Positions 52,001-61,000 of a DNA stretch of 64,000 bases are shown piece after piece. Every line of letters begins with the position of its first letter. Positions within the stretch are counted from its first letter, which is position 1. The notes under the pieces are model-generated. The model searched no databases and was not told the origin of the DNA. It was given only the letters and a program-made list of their open reading frames with translations. The translations under genes were made by a program, and so were the position numbers. The DNA lies in NCBI RefSeq assembly GCF_001522545.3, contig NC_031781.1:13919277-13983276 (forward strand). The letters are read 5' to 3'. This DNA is from Parus major (taxonomy: Eukaryota > Chordata > Aves > Passeriformes > Paridae).

Positions 52001-55000
52001 CCCGCCGTTTCAAAGGGTGCAGGGTTTTGCATTCCAGGCTGATAGCAAACATTTCTGAGTGCCACTTTTTAATGGGGCACAGATTTCTGCTGAGGTTTGG
52101 CTAGTCTGCACCAGCTGAAATGTAACTGTATAAAGGATCAGCTGCAAAAGCAGCCAAAAGCTGGAAAACCAGACAAAGCAGGAAAAAAAAACTGGTAGAA
52201 AACTTTATTATAAAGGCCTGTAGGAACAGCTGTAAAAGCAACCTAAGGAGGGGTAAAATGGTGAAAAAGGAAGGTTCCTTCCTTTCTCCCTCTTTTCTGA
52301 ATCACAGCTTTGGAGAAAGAGAAACACCTCTGGAAGTGGGACCCCAGCAGTGCCCCCACAGGAAAACAGAAGCTTTTTATCCCTCATTGTTGAACGGATC
52401 CCTTTTTAGATCACTTCACCCACACACCAAAGACAGGATCCTGCCTCACCCATGCCGGGCAAATCCATCCATCCCCAGGGCAGAGCCACCTGTCCTTGGC
52501 ACCCACAAGGACTGGGGACTGCCAAAGGTGATCTCAGCCCACCTGGGCAGCCCAAACTGCTTTTGCCCATCTCACCCTGTTGCACTCCCCTGTGTGCACT
52601 CACTCGGGCCTGTTGCACTCTCGAATCGCCGTCTTTATGCCGCCGCCGCAGGTCCTCGAGCAGGTCCCGAAGGGGCTCCAGGTGCCCCAGGCTCCGTCTG
52701 TCACCGGTGCCTCTCGCTCCTTGGGCACACACATCCCAAACCTGCAGTGCTGCATGTGAAGGAGAGACATGGCAAAGGTGGGACTGTGCTGCTTTGCATT
52801 AGGAGTGACCAGCCTGGGCAACAACACCCAGCCTCACTTATTTCTCAGCCACACACAATGATTTTGCAGTCAAATAAAATTGAACTACTTTATATTTTGT
52901 TTGTCATCCCCATATTTTTTCTTTCTCCATACCCTTAAATGGAAACGTGAAGGGAAGGTGCTGAGTCTGTGGAAAGATTTATGGGATGAAGAGCGATGAC
53001 AACAGCAACCACTGAATATTCCCTATTTACTGGTGCTAAGCAGCACAGCAAGCTCAGGCCACTGGCTTTTCAAAAAGCTTCTCTATCTGATTTCCTGGAG
53101 AGCTGCAGAAACTGTGCCATGTCAGGGGAGGAGACAGGCAATGAGGAGAAACACCAGGGAAAACACAAACCTCCCCACTACTACCCAAAGCAGAAAACTT
53201 CCAAATCCAAAAGTCAAATAGAAAAATTAATTCCTCAACCTCAAGCATTTTTTTGTTTTTTTTCTGTTATACTCAGACATAACATGGGACTTGCCAAGAT
53301 CTTGTCTACCCTTCTGTTTTCCAGCTATGACTCTTATTTTCTTTTGTTTAGAAAGCTGGATTAAATTACCGTGGCAAGCCCCCATCCCCATTTTCATGGT
53401 ATAAATTGTGTCCTTTGGGGTATGTTTACTAGATGGACTACACAGACCTCTGCAGAAGTGAGATCCAGGGAAGAGTCACCTTCTGACCTCAACAGAGTGG
53501 ATGGAAAAATGTCCCCTCTCAGTGAACAGTGCTTGATACAGTTGATTTAAACCCAGAGACATGCAGATGCCTAAATCTTTGTAATTATGGGAAGCCCAAA
53601 CATTGCTGATTGCTCACAGATTAGAAGAGGCTACAGACTACAGAATACAGGTAGAGAACATCACTAAAATATTCCCTTGCAATATTTCTGTGTACCAGGT
53701 GCTGTTCAGATCTGATCATCTTTATGGGAACAGGGTCAAATTTGCTGATGCACCGTGTTTTTCCAGCCTTTCCACTAACAGCACAACAAGGTTGCGTCAA
53801 GACACACCACAAGCTCATCCTGCTTGTTTAGACACCCTCAAAACCAATTTGGATAAAGCTATCTTGGAAAACAGAGCAGAATCAAGGTGTTCTGGGGCTG
53901 TGCATCCCACAGGACACCAGCTCTGCAGCATATGGGACACCTTTTGCCAAAGAAGGCTGACATGTTACATACATTAGCTTTGCTGATGAAGAAAGTTGAT
54001 CTCAGTTGCATTTTCCCATGGACATGGTTTGCAGGACAGCTGAAGAACCCATAATTTGAGTCTTGCATGTGCTGTTTGCTCAGAGACAAGCATGGTCTCT
54101 AGGCTGCAAAATGCCCTAGATTTGCTTTCATCTGAAGATCTGATTCCCCAGATAAAACTGACTAAAACCCATCTGCTACAGTAAAGGACAGCAATAAAAT
54201 CAGCTGAAATTCCTGTTTCTTTGCTGCAGGACAAACCCTTAAAATACACAACTCCTCCTGGCATTTAGAGGTTGAAAACCTGAAGGTTGGGGTCCCTATA
54301 CAGGTCCAAAGAGGTCAGACAGCTATCATTAAACAACAGAAATACATGACACCAATCTAACAGTGCTGTCCCAGTGGAGAACTACTTGCAGCAATGTTGA
54401 TGCTCACAGCTAAATATCTAACCAGAGTCATGCCTGGCACCACTGACCCAGGGAAGATGACTGAATAGCTAACTAGTGAATGAACACAGCTAACAGACCG
54501 TGACATGACCTATATGTCTCCCATCCCATGGTTGAGTATTAACCAGGAAGTCATCTACATCCATTGATTTTATTAAAAATTTGGGGCTTGGAGTTGATGG
54601 TAAAGTGAAGCAGGGAAAAAAGAGCAGCTGTTTTAAATAAATGGCAAGATTATCTTATGAAAATGCAATGGTGCTTCTTGGAACCACACTGTGAACAGTC
54701 TGGCTGTGCAACCTTTGTGCCTTTTGTATTTTAAAAATAATTTCTATGTTGAGATATACCAGAAAGACTAGAAAGCCTGCCAGGGTCCTCTTTCCTATAA
54801 GTTTACAGCTCACAGAATGAAGAGAATAAAAGGCAGATTGTCTGGAGCAAATTCAAAATATCTTAGACACACAGTGGAGCTGAAGAGCACTGGCAGGGAT
54901 GGAAGACATTACAGCAGACTTTCCCTTCCATCTTGCCACTGGAGTTCCAGATAATTCCCCAAATCCAGCTCCCACCCTTGGGCTGAGTAAATGGAGTAGC

Positions 55001-58000
55001 AGGGGGCAGAAGGGGCTGTGCAGCTCCATGCATGTGTAACAGACACACTACCTGCTGCCACAGGGCAGCAGACACAAATCACTACTGCTCATCTGCTCTT
55101 CTGCTACCATTCTTTAAACAACCCTGAAAACCACAATGGAGAGTGGCCCAAATTTACAACCCCCTTTATCTTCTTCCAGAGATTTATCTCCACCCAACAA
55201 TGAGCTGGTTCTGTGGAACGTGGTAAAACCATCACCCAGCAAAGCCAGACTTTGGGCTGGGCTTATGGCCTGATTTAACAGAATCAGATTTGGTGTCCTC
55301 ACATATAAAACATGCAGAAGTTAATACTCCCATGTTTTTTAATGTCCTTGGTTTAAGAGTAAATTTAGAGCCCAGTTAAATCTACATCCCAGTAGTTTTA
55401 GCTAGATCTCTTTTTTTAGCTATTCAGGCTCTCTTATTTCCAAAGATATCTCCATAAAAAATGGTATGGTATTTTCTCCATCTGCCAACCCATACAGCAC
55501 AGGCTTTAAACATGCAGACTTGAGGCATTAGTCAGCAAGTAGCAGTTTGACAGGGCTCCTGGCCACAGCATAGTACCAAAATAGCAATTTATTCCAAGGA
55601 AAAGCACTTCAGACTTGCATCTCAGCACTTTATAAGCCCAAGTAAATACCAAGCAGGACAGAGTTGATGACCCAAACTTTGAATTAGATGAACATACAGA
55701 CAGAAAAATTACTCCATGAAGCCCTTTTGTGAGAACACATTTAAATGCCCGAACACGAGTGGGCTGCATTAGCTTTTCTTAAGAGCCCATCTGCTCTCAG
55801 CTGAGAGGTTCAGATCACACTTGTCTAGTTTGTCTAAACCTGTCAGATTGTCTAAATTTGTGGCCTGAAATGTTTTTCATTAAGAGCCATGCAGCTGGAC
55901 ACTGCATGGCATGGGGCAGCTCTGAGGGGGAGCTGATCTGCTCAGCTGCTGCTGTTTGCACATCACTCTGGTCATATCCAAGGGTAAGTGCAGGTTTGCT
56001 GCAGCCCAGATTTTTGGAATTTCAAGAAAATTTCAAAGTTATTTCTGATCTTTCAGTAGTGAGCAGATCCCAAGCTCACCAACAGAGAAGTTGAGGGCAC
56101 AAGATCTCAAGTCATAGGGACTCCACAAACACCTACACTCAAAATGGGGATTTTACACAAAAACGTTAGACATTCCAATTACATCTCTACTGCACATTCT
56201 CAACCATAAAAACAAATCTGCAATTGCACTTTTCCCTAAGAAAGGAAGGCAAATTGATACATGATGCTCACTGTCCTGAAGGAAATCAGTCAAGTGTCAT
56301 TGAACAATCGAGTTTTCAGACACATGCATCAAAAGATAAATTTCTAAAGAGTTATACAGCCTGTATGGAAAATCATATTTAAAATAGCATCCAGAATTTG
56401 TATTAAAGTATGTTTGAGAGACTATGATTTAAAACTTTGACTCTTTCTAAAGAAAACATTATTATTATTAATATTTATCTTAAGAGCCAGAAAAGCAAAA
56501 TTTTAAGCTATACCATGTAGAATAACATCACACTATTTTTATTAGACACAGATGGAGAATACTTTTTTCAGACACAAATGGTAAGAACCAGTTCACATTT
56601 TTATTCAAAAGCTTCAGTATCTTAATAAAAGAAAAATCCTCTCAACTATTTTTCTACAGATATGAACAACTAAAAATTAAACACTTATCCTAGAAACCAC
56701 AATGCTAGCTGGAAATTAACATTGCACATGGAAATGGAAAGTTTCTATGAATTACTGCCAAAAATGTTCCATACAGAAAATGTCAACCAATTCTATATTT
56801 TACTCTGAAGTTGTCAAGATGAAAAGCCAGCTGACAAGTTTATGTTACACAGAATTACTAATTGCTCACATCACATTGGCAATTTCTAACAAAAGCTTAG
56901 GGAAGCTTTGCAAAACTTTTGCTCAAAAGTTCACTCAAGGGCATTAATTTAAAAAGATAAGCACTCCAGAAGGAGTAACTGCTTTAAACAATGTTATGCC
57001 AAAGAGTTGACTTTAATCATGTTATCTGGGCTGGAGATGTCCCAGGCACCACCAGGCTTAAAACACACTGAGCTGCTTTGGACTTCAACCACTGCAGTCA
57101 GAGCCATGCCCCACACAACTGGCATTAGGGCAGGATGACTTTGACTGGTATGCTCAACCTGAGCCCAAGAAAACAGAGCCACGAGGCACAAACCACCAGG
57201 CATTACAGACCTTTCCAGGCTCACATTCTGTCCCATCAGCCCAAGGTGTGTGTTGGGTTCGACATCCCTTGTGAGCACCATCAACGTTGATACACCAAAG
57301 TCGCCGACACTGCATCTGCTTAAGTGATTGCAGAGATCAGAACGTTAAATATGTGCCTCATGCCTTACCAGACAGATGATTCTTTATGAAATTATCCCCC
57401 TAGGATTTATCATTAACTCACAAGCTTGACAGTAAGTTGATAGATTGTGAGTTTGCCATTCATACAACCCCAGGGGACCTTATTTTGCTCTGGCAAAACC
57501 AGGAAAAATAAGGTGTGAAATTTCACTTACCATATAGGGGCACACTTGGGATCCAGGTCCAAAAATTAACTCACATTGTTTGTTGACGTCATAAATCAGC
57601 CCTGGGAGCTGCTGAGGCAATGTGTAAGTTCTTGATGAAGGTTCATCAAGCAAACACTCCCCATAACCAGTGCTACAACACAAATCAGAGTAATGGTGTT
57701 AAACAGGAGGCAGTGAGATCAGAACCCACTTGTGTTTACCTGAATTACCCTTAGGGCAGTTGCACACCACATTTGCCATATTTAACAAGCACTACAAGAG
57801 CTATTTCAAACTCAAGCACAGGAGGGTGTGTTACCAATACACCACCACCCCTGTGCTGTGACAGCAACTATCCACCACAGCAATCAGCTACCACAGCAAA
57901 AGCATTTCTGAGTGTGCATTTAGCTGCTGAGCAAGCACTGGTACATTTTTATAAAGAATTCCAAAAGAAAAATCACTGATTAGCAGAATTGCCCACGGGA

Positions 58001-61000
58001 CTGAGCTCCTGGATTTCCCAGAACACCATCAAGGCTCTCATTCTGTTCCACACCACAACACACAGGAAGGCATCACAGCAAAATGGGCGAATCACTATGC
58101 ATCAAACTGACCCGTGGGCTCCTGGAACGGTGTTCCCACCACGGATTAGTGCCAGGGCTTTATCTTGACCTGTGGAGCAGAAAGGCAGATTCAATCTGCC
58201 TTCTAAAACACAGCTCCGTATCTGGGCCACAAGGCTTGGAAAAGTCATTCTTCAGGTTTGAGGAGAACACACATTCCTTAAAAGCAATATCCATGGGGGA
58301 AGACTTATTCTTCCCCATTGAGAGGCTGGTCCTTGCCAGCTTATCATGAGGCTGAACTGGCAGGGACTGGATGCCAGGGGTGCATTCCTGCTCTATGTAA
58401 AGGATGCGTGCACACACAAATCCCTCTGATTTCCTCCAAACACTGCACACTAGGACTCCAAATTAACTGAAGAACTCCATGGACACATGGACATGTGAAA
58501 ACAGCCCAACACATGCATATGCAAGGCCTTACTCCAGAAATTCAGTGATGTATTTCCTACTGCATTTTGACCACATCCAGGGATTGGTGTAGAAGTTCAG
58601 TGTTGGTGCCATGACGTGCTGTTGATTTTTACCTCCATCTTCCTTGCACTTGTGATTGTCATCATGTGGCATGTTAAATCTAAGAGGAAAAGAGCAGAGA
58701 AAAGTAGAATCAGTTAAGAAGCAAACATCAAGTATTTAGCATAGCAAGGGCAACAGTGTGAACTAAATGTAAGCAAACCCAAGACTTTTTCCTAAACAAG
58801 CTACTGACAGATATTACAGAAGTATTGATGCACACATATTCATAGTAAATTCAGAACTGTTAATGAACAGGGTTCCTAGCAACTCATCTGGAAAAAGCTG
58901 TCCAGCACCCTGCTAAGCTCCCCAGTCCATGACTGCATATATTTAGTCAGAGAAGTCCTCCAGGAAGCCTGGTGTAAGATGCAGTTTCCTTTTCAGCTGA
59001 TGGTTGCTATCCTGCAAACAGGCTGGAGTCTGGCCCCTCCTTCATAAAAATGACAAATAATCTGGAACTGACCACACATCCAGGAGTTGATCTGAGGGAA
59101 TTCTGAAGGAGATGATTGACTTGAGCCCACTGTCTGCAGACCCTCATGCACACAGGCAATACCATGTTGGATACAAAATATTTTCTAATGCAGCTGAAAA
59201 TCCTGGGCCACACTGCTGCCTAAGCAAGGCTGCACCAGGGATAGACTTGGCTCCCATACTTTATGTGGAAAGTTTACCAAATGCCATTGCCAGCAAGCAT
59301 TGCTATCAGCAGAAACCAACGTGAAGTTTGCAGCACATGACACCTTGAAGAATGTGGTAAATTCGCTAATGGAGACAGAGCGGCTTAAAGCGCTGCACTG
59401 TTTGAAGTGGGGAAGGGGAAGTGACCTGGTGTGATCCTGTGTTCCAAGGCTGGGGAGTTTCTATTCCATTAAGATTACCTCCAACAAACCATCTTTTCAC
59501 TCTGCTCTCTGAAAAAAAAAGAGCACAGAGGTGTTTCCTGCTCAGGAGCACTGCTAACCCCCCCTGCAGCTCTGGGGCAGCATTAGTGAAGGAATTAGCC
59601 ACAGGTTAGGTGTGGGGAACACCAAAACTTTGGGGACTTTCTGTCAGGAAGTCTCATTTAAACAAATACTACTGTGGTTAAAAATAGGCTGTCTCAGCCA
59701 GCTCTCCATGAAGAAAAACAGAGTTTAGAACAATGAGAGATCTGTTCCCAAGTACTCATCCATTCCACACCTACAGACCTCCACTGCAAAGCAGGCGTGT
59801 GGTGGTTTGGGACTTTATCAGCTGCCTAAGGTTGTAGCCAGGGGTAAAGGACTATGTGATCTAAGATGATTTTTCTCATGACTGCTTAGTAGTGAGAAAA
59901 AGTCTCAGTAGTGAGAAAAAGCAAAAATCATTTGAAAGAAATTTCCGCTGGAGGAGGTGAATGGCAGCATCTCTTCTGGGGATGTCCAGCAGCACAAGAT
60001 TTTCCAGTTCAAGAGCTGAGTCAAGCTCACTTACACACCTCATCACCTCCTAGATGCCCTGGGTAAGCTCCTCCTTTACACACAGCTGCTGCATTGCCTT
60101 CACCAGCACCACACAGAGCTGTGGGACAAGCTGTGGCAGGCTAAGGACCTGCTCTCAGAGAAGACTTCAGTCCCAAAAGGTAGTTGAGATGTGCCAGCAA
60201 CCCTTGCCCTGGTCCTCCCCAAGGCACCCAGCACCTCCCTTCTGCCCAAAATCCTGGCTAGTTCCAATGGCTGTCAAGATATCATTGCTTAGGTGCTGCT
60301 TGTGATACTCTGTCATTCATCCTCCCCAAAACATAGCCCTGCTAGTTTTGCTGCTCTCAGGTAGGCTCCAGAACACCCCACAGTTTCATCTACCTCAGTG
60401 GTGCATCTTCTAGCCAAGTATATTGATCTCCCCTCAAATAATTAGGCTCAGCAGTACCAGTTCCCAGCCTGGCTGGCAAGCCCTAGTTAGCATAAATATT
60501 GGGCTAATTAAATGTAAATGTATTTACATAAAACATACACATGGCCAAGTTCATGTGCTATTGTGAAAGCAGTGCTCAGTCCGTTATCTTCACTTATTGA
60601 ACAGCTCCTGTATGGGTCACAGACTGTGCCCAATTCTGCCAGACCTAGGAGAGAACAAAGAAGTTTATGATAGGAAAAGTCACTCACAGTTCAGCACAGG
60701 CAACTAACATTGTCACTACAAAAAAAGTTATTAAAAGACAAAGTTTTCCTTACCCAGAGTATCACATTTGTCGTGCGCTCTACAAATATCCTGTCTGAAA
60801 GCAGAACAGACCTGACACATTAATTCTCAATGCAGCAGTGAGTTAAGGTACAAGCACAGTAACAGCAGAAACAACTCTTGGTGCTCCAATGGACCTTCTC
60901 ATGCTGCTTTGCCACATCATCCAGAGTCCAAACTAACTCCCCACCACAGTCAAAGTTTTCCATCTTATGCTAAACCCGTGGGTAGACTTTAGACAGTCTT

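Noticed and set aside
52258..52938. 226-codon open frame on the plus strand
   Set aside because: It lies antisense to exon W9 and flanking intron, has no recognisable domain, and its openness follows from the GC-rich TSR1 exon.
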